Of a stretch of 15,489 nt of DNA, positions 7,399 through 14,913 are shown in pieces. The stretch comes from an uncultured Clostridium sp. GTDB taxonomy: Bacteria > Bacillota_A > Clostridia > Lachnospirales > Lachnospiraceae. A program made the position numbers and the translations under genes. Positions within the stretch are counted from its first letter, which is position 1. Each line of letters starts with the position of its first letter. The notes below the pieces were generated by a model. The model ran no database searches. It saw only the letters and a list, made by a program, of their open reading frames with translations, and was not told the origin of the DNA. Location: contig USQV01000005.1 in the NCBI GenBank assembly GCA_900556965.1, positions 1 through 15,489 on the forward strand, in the 5' to 3' direction.

Positions 7399-7965
7399 AT
7401 GAGAAAAATAGACAGAGCTCCCCATGGAATGGGGAAATTTATGCCGGGACAGGATCTGGTCGTTGCCGGAGTGATAGGAAAGTTCGGTGCAAGAAAAGCC
7501 ATGGAAACAAGATCGGCGGCATTAACCGCCCGGTTTCATTCGACGTTTCTTGATCGGCTGGAAAAATCGGTAAACGAAACGATCGATCTTACTCCGGATC
7601 GTATGGAGAAGCTTGCAGTTACTGAATGGGAGTATGTGGAGGAGGGCGGCATTTTGGCCGCCCTCTGGAACATATCAGGGGCGTATGAGCAGGGAATATC
7701 CTTTTCCCTGTTAAAGATCCCGGTTTCCCAAGAAATTATTGAGGTATGTGAGCTCCTTGATCTTAACCCATACCGTCTTTGGTCGGGTGAGTGCCTTTTG
7801 CTTGTAACAGACCACGGACAGGATCTGGTGGACTGTCTGACCGAACAAAAGATCCGTGCCGCTGTGATCGGAAAGGTAGATCAGGGAATTGCAAGAAAAA
7901 TGACAGGAGTAGGCCAAACGGGATTCCTCGAAAGACCCAGAATAGATGAGGTAGAAAAGCTATGA
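7399..7965 (+). CDS. AIR synthase-related C-terminal domain protein (HypE/PurM-like half)
   Basis: The 188-residue protein matches the C-terminal half of the PurM/HypE fold. It has 'EEGGILAALWNISGAYEQGISFSL', 'IPVSQEIIEVCELLDLNPYRLWS', 'ECLLLVT' and 'IRAAVIGKV'. In full-length relatives an N-terminal half binds ATP together with this half. Here only a short basic leader and a 'PGQDLVVAGVIG' linker-like segment precede it, so no nucleotide-binding half is present. ATG 7399 follows CAGGGGAAA (7388-7396). An in-frame TTG at 7375 would overlap the VanW gene and is less likely. Its stop overlaps the trmL start as ATGA, which implies translational coupling. It may be a regulator or a degenerate enzyme. 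No hydrogenase genes are nearby, so a role in hydrogenase maturation is not supported. Confidence 0.72.
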   Translation: MRKIDRAPHGMGKFMPGQDLVVAGVIGKFGARKAMETRSAALTARFHSTFLDRLEKSVNETIDLTPDRMEKLAVTEWEYVEEGGILAALWNISGAYEQGISFSLLKIPVSQEIIEVCELLDLNPYRLWSGECLLLVTDHGQDLVDCLTEQKIRAAVIGKVDQGIARKMTGVGQTGFLERPRIDEVEKL

Positions 7966-8453
7966 ACGTTGTACTTTATGAGCCGGAAATGCCGGCCAAT
8001 ACAGGAAATATAGGAAGGACCTGCGTGGCCACCGGTACGAGGCTCCATCTTATAGAGCCGCTGGGCTTTAAGCTCAGCGAAAAGCACCTTGTCCGGGCCG
8101 GACTGGATTACTGGGATAAGCTTGACGTAACGGTATACAGTGATTTTCAGGATTTTTTAAACCGAAATCCGGGAGCAAAGCTCTATATGGCAACGACAAA
8201 GGCCAGAAAGGTTTACACAGACGTGAAGTATGATCCGGACTGTTTTCTAATGTTCGGGCCGGAAAGCCGGGGGATCCCGGAGGAGCTCCTGGTGGAATAC
8301 GAGGAGGCCTGCATCCGGATCCCTATGTGGGGCGATATCCGCTCCCTGAATCTTTCCAATTCCGTCGCGATCGTGCTATATGAGGCGCTGCGTCAGAATG
8401 GTTTTGAAAAGATGACCATGGAAGGTCATCTTCATCATTTAGAATGGAAATAA
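7962..8453 (+). CDS. trmL: tRNA (cytidine/uridine-34-2'-O)-methyltransferase TrmL
   Basis: TrmL is a SPOUT-fold methyltransferase that uses S-adenosylmethionine to methylate the ribose of wobble base 34 in tRNA-Leu isoacceptors. The 163 residues cover the whole family length. The start 'VLYEPEMPANTGNIGRTC' is the standard RNA-binding segment. The deep-knot SAM site is made by 'FGPESRGIPEELL' and 'IPMWGDIRSLNLSNSVAIVLYEA' (about residues 116-158). Translation is coupled to the preceding gene by the ATGA overlap. It is the last gene of the + strand run and converges on a - strand gene only 2 bases away. The tryptophan in 'PMWGD' replaces the more common arginine or another residue and is of no known effect. 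Confidence 0.93.
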   Translation: MNVVLYEPEMPANTGNIGRTCVATGTRLHLIEPLGFKLSEKHLVRAGLDYWDKLDVTVYSDFQDFLNRNPGAKLYMATTKARKVYTDVKYDPDCFLMFGPESRGIPEELLVEYEEACIRIPMWGDIRSLNLSNSVAIVLYEALRQNGFEKMTMEGHLHHLEWK

Positions 8454-8455
8454 AA

Positions 8456-8947
8456 TTATAATTCAAGGTCACCGGTGTTATATCTGGTGACCGGTTTCTT
8501 CCAAAAAGCCCTTATGGATTCGATCCGGGGCTTTTTATATTGGAGATAGATTTTATTTTTCGGAGGCCAGTTAAACATCATCTGGAAGCGTTCGTCCTCG
8601 GTCATGGCTTTTTCGGAAAAATAGATATACAGAGTTCCGGTCTTCTTTTTGTTTACCTGACGGAAAACCTTAGAACCGGCAACACCGACCTCAACGATCT
8701 GATCCCAGCGCAGTGTTTTGATGACCTTTCCGAGAACAGAGCGGCTGATCCCGTCCGGGCCGATGGAGATCACCGAGCCGTGGGATAAGGAGATCATAAG
8801 AAAAAGCAGGGTGATCAAGGTGAAAATAATGGATACTGTCGTTCCCTTTAAAAGAAAAGTGGTCACAGCCAGAACAGCAGATAAAACTGTAGTGGACAGG
8901 GAAACGACCAGCTGAAAAGGGTTGACGATAAATCGTGAATCTTTCAT
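8456..8947 (-). CDS. Two-helix membrane protein, PH-like C-terminal domain possible
   Basis: I do not recognise this gene as a named family. The 163 residues open with two adjacent hydrophobic helices (about 12-33 and 36-57), joined by a very short KGT turn. A soluble part of about 100 residues follows, with beta-rich character: 'GSVISIGPDGISRSV', 'TLRWDQIVEVGV', 'TGTLYIYFS'. The pattern of a paired helix hairpin followed by 'I-x-x-x-G-I' and 'W-x-x-I' resembles bacterial PH-like (YcxB/YdbT-type) membrane proteins, which is an inference. AGGAGTTTCC precedes the start. It lies 20 bases downstream of the SMC-like gene, so it is probably the third gene of that operon. Confidence 0.75.
   Translation of the reverse strand: MKDSRFIVNPFQLVVSLSTTVLSAVLAVTTFLLKGTTVSIIFTLITLLFLMISLSHGSVISIGPDGISRSVLGKVIKTLRWDQIVEVGVAGSKVFRQVNKKKTGTLYIYFSEKAMTEDERFQMMFNWPPKNKIYLQYKKPRIESIRAFWKKPVTRYNTGDLEL
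8467..8500. terminator. Convergent-junction hairpin after trmL
   Basis: GGTCACC (8467-8473) and GGTGACC (8486-8492) form a 7-bp stem around a 12-base loop, followed on the + strand by GGTTTCTT. It lies just past the trmL stop and inside the last codons of the opposing - strand membrane gene. It could terminate the + strand run. The T tract is short, so confidence is limited. Confidence 0.4.
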
Positions 8948-8967
8948 TTGTGGAAACTCCTTTAAAT

Positions 8968-10803
8968 TTAAATTTCGGTAAGAGAAAACGGGATCTGGTT
9001 GGCCCGGAGCATCTGTGCCTCCCGGCGATGACAGGTAAAGATAAGCATCTGACTGTTGCAGGCCTTAGCGAGCCAGCAAAGTGCAGTGCGGAGCCGTTCG
9101 TCATCGTACTGAGTAAAGCTGTCATCGAAGATAAGCGGAAACGCTTCCCCGTTGCCCTGAAGCAGCTTTGCCGCAGCCAGTCGGAGTGCGAGGTACACCT
9201 GATCCATAGTTCCGCTGCTGACGCTTTCAATCGGAACGAGCTTATAGCGGGTGTTTAAGAACACATTGAGGCTTTCATCGATACTCATACTGTCATAGAC
9301 ACCTCCGGTAATTCCGGTAATGAGGCGGGACGCTTCTTTATTCAGATAAAGACCGAAGGAATCCCGGATCGAGGAGGAGAGCTCGGTCATCGTCTCCTGT
9401 GCAAGATCGATGGCGGCGATCTGCTCCCGAATCCGGTCATTTTCTGCCAGAACGCGTTTTAATGCGGCCGCCTGATTTTTGCAGTTATTCAGGTGCTCCA
9501 GACGCTTTTCAAGCTCCCATTGAGTCCGCTGCTGCTTTTCGATCATTTCACTGCAGGAATTTTGACGCTGCTGTAAGGAGTTTAAATCCTCCATGTGCTT
9601 TTTCAGTTCTTCCTCCGATTTCTGTACCATTTCACACAGAGTAGAAAATTCTGCCATTCTTGCCCGAAACGCGGTCATGGCATCCTCAGAAACAGAGGGA
9701 TTCCCCAGATATTGATTAAAACAGCCGGATAAAATATCCGTATTTTCCTTGAGAATGCGCGCGTATTTTCGGCTCTTTGCCGTGAGCAGGCAGCCGAGGA
9801 CGAGAAATAAAATAGCGGCTGAGCCTAAAACAGCGGCAAAAGGAAGAAGGGAACGGGCACCGCTAACGATAGAATATCCTGCGGCGCCGGTACAGCCGGC
9901 ACAGAGAAGAAACAGGAGTGCAGACAGAATCCTGCGCGATCTCTTTTTACATTGTGCCTGCGCCTCCAGATAATTTTTATAACCGGCCTCACATCGTTCC
10001 AGACAGTCTGTTACAGAGGCCTGACCGGTAAACTGGCTTTTTTCCAGAACCTGTCGGGCATTATTTATTTTCTCCTCCAGAGCAGTCTTTTCATTTTGGG
10101 TATTCTCGATAACCCCCTTGACCTGAGAACGCATCGTCTGGTAGGAGGAGAGCTGGTTTTCATACTGCGGGGAGGCGATCTCTGCATCTACGCTGCGGAT
10201 CTCGGCGAGAAGGGCGGTATATTCCCTTGAGGCATCCGGCACCAGACCGGCCTCCAGCTCCTTCTTCTGGTTTTTTAAAAGCGCGGTTGCCTTGGTGATG
10301 TTTAAAGAAATATTGCCGGTGGTGTTCATATTGGCAATATAGTTTTTCAGCTCACTGACCATTCCGTCCTCGGTGGCGCTTTTCAGCTGTCCGATACTAA
10401 TGGTATTATTATAGGTAATTTCATTTAAGCCGTTGAGAATGCGGTTCATAAGAGCCTTTGAGGGCTCCTCCTCCAATCCCCGCGTTTCGTTTATGATCCT
10501 TACGGAGCGATCTTCCTTCCTGAATTTCCGCTCGATCCTGTATATGGAGCCATTGCTTTCCAGCCGGATCCAGCCGGCGTAGGAGCCGCTGTTTTCCCAC
10601 GGCTCAAATTTGGAATAGAGATCGTTTCGGGAGGCGCGTCCCCGTCCCCGTTCGATCCCAAAAAGCATTCCGCGTATAAAAGTATGGAGCGTTGATTTTC
10701 CGGCTTCATTTTTTCCGTAGATCACATTGATCCCGTCTTCCAAGGAGATGGTACGGTCATGGAATTTCCCGAATCCGTCAATATGAAGTTCAAGCAGTTT
10801 CAT
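8968..10803 (-). CDS. YhaN/SbcC-like SMC-family ATPase with membrane hairpin in the coiled coil
   Basis: This is a 611-residue ABC/SMC-type ATPase. The head halves lie at the ends: Walker A G30-K-N-E-A-G-K-S-T (30-38) near the N-terminus, then the signature 'VSSGTMDQVYLALRLA' (528-543) and Walker B 'LIFDDSF' (557-563). 'IDGFGKF' and 'INVIYGKNEAGKS' are typical of the RecF/SbcC/YhaN group. Between the heads are coiled coils (about 175-290 and 345-480) and, where Rad50/SbcC would have a CxxC zinc hook, two hydrophobic helices (about 291-313 and 318-341). It is much shorter than SbcC (about 1000 residues). The upstream partner is the SbcD-like nuclease, whose stop lies 8 bases before this start. 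AAGGAGC precedes ATG. It is likely a membrane-tethered partner of that nuclease. Confidence 0.87.
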   Translation of the reverse strand: MKLLELHIDGFGKFHDRTISLEDGINVIYGKNEAGKSTLHTFIRGMLFGIERGRGRASRNDLYSKFEPWENSGSYAGWIRLESNGSIYRIERKFRKEDRSVRIINETRGLEEEPSKALMNRILNGLNEITYNNTISIGQLKSATEDGMVSELKNYIANMNTTGNISLNITKATALLKNQKKELEAGLVPDASREYTALLAEIRSVDAEIASPQYENQLSSYQTMRSQVKGVIENTQNEKTALEEKINNARQVLEKSQFTGQASVTDCLERCEAGYKNYLEAQAQCKKRSRRILSALLFLLCAGCTGAAGYSIVSGARSLLPFAAVLGSAAILFLVLGCLLTAKSRKYARILKENTDILSGCFNQYLGNPSVSEDAMTAFRARMAEFSTLCEMVQKSEEELKKHMEDLNSLQQRQNSCSEMIEKQQRTQWELEKRLEHLNNCKNQAAALKRVLAENDRIREQIAAIDLAQETMTELSSSIRDSFGLYLNKEASRLITGITGGVYDSMSIDESLNVFLNTRYKLVPIESVSSGTMDQVYLALRLAAAKLLQGNGEAFPLIFDDSFTQYDDERLRTALCWLAKACNSQMLIFTCHRREAQMLRANQIPFSLTEI

Positions 10804-10811
10804 TTTTCGTA

Positions 10812-11882
10812 TCAGCTCCTTTCATCTTTTGTCATGAGAAGCGCATGGATCCCATAGTACAGAGCCTTCTTCTCCACCGGGCTCATATCGTCCTTCATCA
10901 AAGCCTGAATGTAAAAGCCGATCATATCGCTTGGATGCTCTGCAAACAGAGCATGAAAATCGTACTGAGGCTCTGTTTCATCAAGGATCTCCACAATATT
11001 CCATTGACCGGAAAGGTAATCCAGATCAAACTGGATATCCGGATCTCTCATGCCCCGGATGCGGAAGCGGTAGATATTGGAAGCTCCGCGTTTTCGGATC
11101 TCATCCGCGATAAGCTGGGAGAGTTCGGTATTGGAGGTGGCGGGAGTGACATTGATGATAAGGGGAATATACTGGGCCTGTGAGATCGCCTTGAATTGTA
11201 AGGAGGTCACCCGGCCGGTCAGGTCATCGATCTCACCGATAAAGAAGCCGTGGGGCCCTGTCTCCGTCAGATCCAGAGGCTCAGGAGAACCGGGGTAGGC
11301 CATCCTGTTTTCCACGAGAATCCCCGGCTTGTGGATGTGCCCGAGGGCAATGTAGGAAAACGGGGAAGCAGCCAGAGCATTCTTGTCAAAGGGTGCATGT
11401 CTGGAATCTCCGCCATGGAGCATCAGGATCCGGATCCGACGGGTATCGGGGATGGAAAGTCCCCTCGTTTTGTCCTCGGTGATCTCTGCCGTGTGGTAGC
11501 TGAAGCCATAGATCTCTGTATTCAGATCATCAAAATAGACGGAGCCCATTTCCTCATTCATTAGAAAGGTGACATTGGAGCACCAGCTAAAGCTGTAGAG
11601 AGCAGAGCTTTTCCGTATCCGGTCATGATTTCCGGCAATAATGACGACGCGGGTTCCGGGGATCGTGGAGAACAGATAATTGACTTCCTTGAGGTCACGG
11701 GCCAGCGGCTGGCGGTGGAACAGATCTCCGGAGATCAAAAGAAGATCGGCGCGATTTTCTCTGGCTTCCTCGATAATGGATTGGAAGGTCAGGCGTATAG
11801 CCTGTTCACGCTTCTTTCCCCACGGCCGGTCACTGTCCGGGATCATTCCCCAGTGGATATCAGCAGTATGGATAAATTTCAT
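10812..11882 (-). CDS. SbcD/YhaO-like DNA repair metallophosphoesterase
   Basis: This is a calcineurin-like two-metal nuclease of the Mre11/SbcD group. Numbered from ATG at 11882, the metal ligands are visible as D8-x-H10 ('HTADIHWG'), G52-D53 ('ISGDLFH'), N85-H86-D87 ('AGNHD'), H156 ('LMLHGGD') and G181-H-x-H184 ('ALGHIHKPG'). After about residue 190 comes the 'MAYPGSPEPLDLTETG' capping region, then a C-terminal domain that would contact the ATPase partner. At 356 residues it is slightly smaller than SbcD. I use the ATG at 11882 because GGAGGA lies 7 bases upstream; an in-frame start 51 bases earlier lacks one. The SMC-like ATPase follows at once, which is the usual operon order (nuclease, then ATPase). 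Confidence 0.9.
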   Translation of the reverse strand: MKFIHTADIHWGMIPDSDRPWGKKREQAIRLTFQSIIEEARENRADLLLISGDLFHRQPLARDLKEVNYLFSTIPGTRVVIIAGNHDRIRKSSALYSFSWCSNVTFLMNEEMGSVYFDDLNTEIYGFSYHTAEITEDKTRGLSIPDTRRIRILMLHGGDSRHAPFDKNALAASPFSYIALGHIHKPGILVENRMAYPGSPEPLDLTETGPHGFFIGEIDDLTGRVTSLQFKAISQAQYIPLIINVTPATSNTELSQLIADEIRKRGASNIYRFRIRGMRDPDIQFDLDYLSGQWNIVEILDETEPQYDFHALFAEHPSDMIGFYIQALMKDDMSPVEKKALYYGIHALLMTKDERS

Positions 11883-11948
11883 CAAAAATCCTCCGATCAA
11901 AAATAATTTGCCATAAAAAAGAGGGCGCTGCAAAGCAGGTTATTCGAT

Positions 11949-11990
11949 CCGGATATGGCATATTACATAACAAGCAAATGCTATATCCGG
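11949..11990. other. Long inverted repeat in the asnS-sbcD gap
   Basis: CCGGATATGGCAT (11949-11961) and ATGCTATATCCGG (11978-11990) form a 13-bp stem with one G-T pair (in + strand RNA) or one A-C mismatch (- strand RNA) and a 16-base loop. On the - strand it lies downstream of the asnS stop, but no T run follows directly. TCTTTTTT occurs about 25 bases later (+ strand 11915-11922), and GGGGCTG near 12013-12019 could pair with CAGCGCCC near 11922-11930 around it. It may be part of an unusual asnS terminator or a leader of the nuclease operon. No clear promoter for that operon was found here. Confidence 0.5.
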
Positions 11991-12027
11991 CAGGAGTACC
12001 CTTGGCTTGCAACAGCCCCGTGGTAAA

Positions 12028-13419
12028 TTATAAGTCGCAGTTGTTTACGGTGCGCGGGAACGGGATCACGTCACGGATATTTCCCATTCCGGTCAGATAC
12101 ATAACGCAGCGCTCGAAGCCAAGGCCGAAACCGGAGTGGCGCACGGAACCATATTTGCGGAGATCTAAGTAGAAGCCATAATCCTCTGCCTTTAATCCCA
12201 GCTCGTTCATTCTGGAGAGAAGCTTGTCATAGCTGTCCTCTCTCTGGCTGCCTCCGATGATCTCGCCGATTCCCGGAACAAGGCAGTCCATAGCAGCAAC
12301 TGTCTTTCCGTCTTCGTTTAACTTCATATAGAAGGCTTTGATCTCCTTAGGGTAATCGGTAACGAATACCGGCTTCTGGAAGATCTTCTCTGTCAGATAG
12401 CGCTCGTGCTCTGTCTGAAGATCGATTCCCCATGATACTTTGAACTCGAATTTATCGTTGTGCTTCTTTAGAATCTCAATTGCATCTGTGTATGTGATTC
12501 TTGCAAATTCAGATGTTGCAACGTTGGTCAGTCGATCGATCAGCCCTTTGTCTACAAATGAATTGAAGAAGTTCATCTCTTCCGGTGCGTTTTCCATCAC
12601 ATAATTGATGACATATTTTAACATATCTTCTGCAAGGTCCATGTCGTCCTCCAGATCTGCAAATGCCATCTCAGGCTCTAACATCCAGAACTCTGCCGCA
12701 TGTCTTGTTGTGTTGGAGTTCTCTGCGCGGAATGTAGGTCCAAATGTATAAACATTTCCAAATGCCTGTGCGTATGTCTCTGCATTTAACTGTCCGCTTA
12801 CGGTAAGGCTTGTCTCTTTTCCGAAGAAATCCTGTGTATAATCTACTGCACCATTCTCTGTCTTCGGTACATTTCCCATGTCCATCGTTGTTACGCGGAA
12901 CATCTCTCCGGCTCCTTCACAATCACTTCCTGTAATGATCGGTGTATGTACATACACGAATCCTCTCTCCTGGAAAAATTTGTGAAGTGCGTATGCCGTC
13001 AAGGAACGAACACGGAATACTGCCTGGAATGTGTTTGTTCTCGGTCTTAAATGTGCGATAGTACGAAGGTACTCAAAGCTGTGACGCTTCTTCTGAAGCG
13101 GATAGTCCGGCGCGGAAGTGCCTTCTACTGTTACAGTCTTCGCCTGAATCTCAAATGGCTGTTTTGCCTGTGGTGTTGCAACCAGTGTACCTGTTACAAC
13201 AACAGCTGCTCCTACATTGAGTTTGGAAATCTCCTCAAAGTTCTCCATATCATCATGATATACGACCTGAAGTGGTGTAAAAAATGTTCCATCATTGATG
13301 ACAATAAAGCCAAATGCTTTGGAGTCACGGATACTTCTTACCCATCCCCCAACGGTAATTTCTTTATCCAGGTATGCTTCCTGGTTCTTGTATAATTCGC
13401 GAATTTCAATTAAATTCAT
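12028..13419 (-). CDS. asnS: Asparaginyl-tRNA synthetase
   Basis: This is a class IIb aminoacyl-tRNA synthetase that charges tRNA-Asn with asparagine in the cytoplasm. From ATG at 13419 it has 463 residues, the usual AsnRS length. Residues 1-110 are the OB-fold anticodon domain ('[20 protein letters not shown]'). The catalytic core shows motif 1 around '[17 protein letters not shown]' (156-172), motif 2 '[21 protein letters not shown]' in parts at 230-250, and motif 3 'GFGLGFER' at 430-437. AAGGAG lies 8 bases ahead of this ATG, while an earlier in-frame ATG at 13497 overlaps the leader and lacks a site. The 3' part is more GC-rich than the 5' part (see finding). No T-box leader was seen. Confidence 0.95.
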   Translation of the reverse strand: MNLIEIRELYKNQEAYLDKEITVGGWVRSIRDSKAFGFIVINDGTFFTPLQVVYHDDMENFEEISKLNVGAAVVVTGTLVATPQAKQPFEIQAKTVTVEGTSAPDYPLQKKRHSFEYLRTIAHLRPRTNTFQAVFRVRSLTAYALHKFFQERGFVYVHTPIITGSDCEGAGEMFRVTTMDMGNVPKTENGAVDYTQDFFGKETSLTVSGQLNAETYAQAFGNVYTFGPTFRAENSNTTRHAAEFWMLEPEMAFADLEDDMDLAEDMLKYVINYVMENAPEEMNFFNSFVDKGLIDRLTNVATSEFARITYTDAIEILKKHNDKFEFKVSWGIDLQTEHERYLTEKIFQKPVFVTDYPKEIKAFYMKLNEDGKTVAAMDCLVPGIGEIIGGSQREDSYDKLLSRMNELGLKAEDYGFYLDLRKYGSVRHSGFGLGFERCVMYLTGMGNIRDVIPFPRTVNNCDL

Positions 13420-13474
13420 ACCAAATACTCCTTCTACTGTCTTAAAAATACTTTCTTCTGACGCCATGCATAGG

Positions 13475-13495
13475 AAATGCACCTTCCTATTATAC
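13475..13495 (-). other. Small hairpin in the asnS leader
   Basis: In the leader RNA (- strand), ATAGGAA and TTCCTAT pair as a 7-bp stem around GGTGCAT. A second TATAAT overlaps its 5' side (+ strand 13489-13494) but no proper -35 box stands 17 bases before it. It is probably just leader structure with no assigned role. Confidence 0.3.
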
Positions 13496-13526
13496 AAAGA
13501 AATGTGTCAGATGCCATATATCGTTT

Positions 13527-13555
13527 ATTATAGCACAGAAGTTGTGATTACCCAA
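13527..13555 (-). promoter_or_regulatory. Sigma-A-type promoter for asnS
   Basis: Read on the - strand, a -35 box TTGGGT (+ strand 13550-13555) and a perfect -10 box TATAAT (+ strand 13527-13532) are separated by exactly 17 bases. The -10 box lies about 110 bases before the asnS ATG, which leaves room for a leader of about 100 bases. Confidence 0.7.
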
Positions 13556-13569
13556 CCCCTGACTCGTGC

Positions 13570-13665
13570 GATTATTTACAATTCACCGATTATTCATCGA
13601 TTATCTCACAGATTATTTACAATATCTTATTTACAATATTTACGATACTTACGATTATTTACAAT
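13570..13665. repeat. AT-rich cluster of GATTATTTACAAT direct repeats
   Basis: GATTATTTACAAT occurs perfectly at 13570-13582 and 13653-13665, and as GATTATTTACAAT again at 13611-13623. The copies are about 41 and 42 bases apart. A fourth TTATTTACAAT lies at 13627-13637. Looser relatives (CGATTATTCATC, CGATTATCTCAC, TTTACGATA) fill the gaps. The stretch sits between the asnS promoter and the end of the deacetylase gene and holds no credible gene. TTATTTACA differs by one base from the DnaA-box consensus TTATNCACA. Function is unknown. Confidence 0.7.
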
Positions 13666-13687
13666 TTATGACTGATTTATGTCTCAA

Positions 13688-14659
13688 TTAGTTATTCACT
13701 CCATGATGCGCTACGAAGCTATCACGATCCAGTGCTTTAAATGTATATCCCAGTGACTGATAATGTTCTATAATCTGTGGCAATGCCTCTACGGTCGTCT
13801 GTTTTCCATGGGAATCATGACAAAGTAAAATGATGTTGTTAGAATCAAAGCTCGTTGCCTGCGCCACCAGTTCTTCGGTCGTTCTCACAGACCCATCGCC
13901 GGAACTTCCATTCCAGTCATAATACTGATATCCACGGTTTTGTACTTCCTGCACAAGCGTGGACATGATTCCTGCTGTATATTTCTTTGATACAGTATTT
14001 GATGATCCACCCGGGAAACGGATAAAACATGGTACATAGCCAATCTCTTCCTGTACCATCTGCCCAATCTGATCCAGATCCTGAAAATACGCATCAACCG
14101 ATGCATAAACCTTAGCATAATCATGTGAATATGTATGCATTCCAATTGTATGTCCCTTGTCATACGCAGCCTTTATCATATCTTTGTATTCCGGCATCTC
14201 ACCTGTCACAAAAAATGTTGCCTTTGCATTATATTTATCCAGAATATCCAGAACTGCCTGTGTATTATCTGATGGTCCGTCATCCAATGTCAGATACACG
14301 ATTTTCTCATCGGACTGTTCTGTCGTTCCGACTGAAACTCCCGGTTGCACTGCAAAATTACTACGGTCAGGAACTGACGCGTCTCTATCACCAGTCTCTT
14401 CTTCCGTACCCTCCGTCTCTTCTTCTATCTCATTTTCTTTCTGCGCAGCTTGGGGTGTCTGCTCTGTCTTTTTCGCCTTCTGATTATGAATCTTCGCAGC
14501 CTCTTTTACACTTTTATCTCTCTGAATAAAAATTGCCACTGCTGACATGATCAGTAGTACAAGAATAATCATTTCTATTGCTACTATTTTATTTCTTTTA
14601 CCACCCTTGTTTTTCTTTCCGTTATCATTTTTTCCGGTCTTTTCTTCTCTATCTGACAT
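13688..14659 (-). CDS. Membrane-anchored polysaccharide deacetylase (NodB domain, peptidoglycan-deacetylase-like)
   Basis: The enzyme removes N-acetyl groups from a surface polysaccharide, most likely peptidoglycan. The 323 residues start with a lysine-rich cytoplasmic tail (1-24), one transmembrane helix (about 25-45) and an acidic, disordered linker (about 55-115). The NodB domain follows: 'TLDDGPS' with D126/D127 (motif 1), H175-T-Y-S-H179 (motif 2, metal ligands), 'RFPGGS' at 214-219 (motif 3), D248-W-N (motif 4) and 'LLCHDS' with H281 (motif 5). All key residues are present, so it should be active outside the membrane. AGGAGG precedes ATG by about 5 bases. It has its own promoter and is transcribed toward asnS, with no clear terminator between them. 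Confidence 0.92.
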   Translation of the reverse strand: MSDREEKTGKNDNGKKNKGGKRNKIVAIEMIILVLLIMSAVAIFIQRDKSVKEAAKIHNQKAKKTEQTPQAAQKENEIEEETEGTEEETGDRDASVPDRSNFAVQPGVSVGTTEQSDEKIVYLTLDDGPSDNTQAVLDILDKYNAKATFFVTGEMPEYKDMIKAAYDKGHTIGMHTYSHDYAKVYASVDAYFQDLDQIGQMVQEEIGYVPCFIRFPGGSSNTVSKKYTAGIMSTLVQEVQNRGYQYYDWNGSSGDGSVRTTEELVAQATSFDSNNIILLCHDSHGKQTTVEALPQIIEHYQSLGYTFKALDRDSFVAHHGVNN

Positions 14660-14717
14660 ATATCCTCCTATTTTATTTCACAAATCTATTGTTTCAAACC
14701 TTTTTGACTCTAATATC

Positions 14718-14746
14718 ATTATATGCGACATAGCCACTTCTATCAA
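14718..14746 (-). promoter_or_regulatory. Sigma-A-type promoter for the polysaccharide deacetylase
   Basis: Read on the - strand, TTGATA (+ strand 14741-14746) and TATAAT (+ strand 14718-14723) are separated by exactly 17 bases. The -10 box lies about 60 bases before the deacetylase ATG. Confidence 0.75.
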
Positions 14747-14777
14747 GACTGACCATTTGTATCCCCCGAAAATTATA

Positions 14778-14850
14778 CGTTCAAGAACGCCTTCGGAATT
14801 GACATCCTACGAAAAATGTATAAAATTGACTTCAGAACCAACTAGTTCTG
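14778..14850. promoter_or_regulatory. Two GTTC/GAAC inverted repeats flanking the M20 promoter (candidate operators)
   Basis: CGTTC-AA-GAACG lies at 14778-14789, just before the -35 box. CAGAAC-CAACTA-GTTCTG lies at 14833-14850, just after the -10 box. Both share GTTC/GAAC half-sites, in opposite arrangement. Dimeric repressor or activator sites are a possible reading; they could be chance. Confidence 0.35.
14799..14826 (+). promoter_or_regulatory. Sigma-A-type promoter for the M20 peptidase gene
   Basis: A consensus -35 TTGACA (14799-14804) is followed after 16 bases by TAAAAT (14821-14826). The -10 box ends 87 bases before ATG 14914. It diverges from the deacetylase promoter about 50 bases away, so the two genes share one control region. 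Confidence 0.6.
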
Positions 14851-14913
14851 TTATCTGTAAAAAATATTGGGATAAAAGCTCCCCCACTATAAAAATACGA
14901 CAGGAGGCATCTT

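Noticed and set aside
9900..10010. Cysteine cluster in the SMC-like ATPase as a Rad50-type zinc hook
   Set aside because: The cysteines lie in or beside hydrophobic helices and do not form a CxxC at a coiled-coil tip.
11883..11933. Earlier in-frame start of the SbcD-like gene
   Set aside because: The added residues do not match the family, and the GGAGGA site is correctly placed only for the start at 11882.
13420..13530. T-box leader for asnS
   Set aside because: No T-box core (TGGNACCGCG-like) or matching terminator/antiterminator pair is visible between promoter and start.
13570..13665. CRISPR array
   Set aside because: Repeat units are only about 13 bases, the spacers are degenerate copies of the repeat, and no cas genes are nearby.
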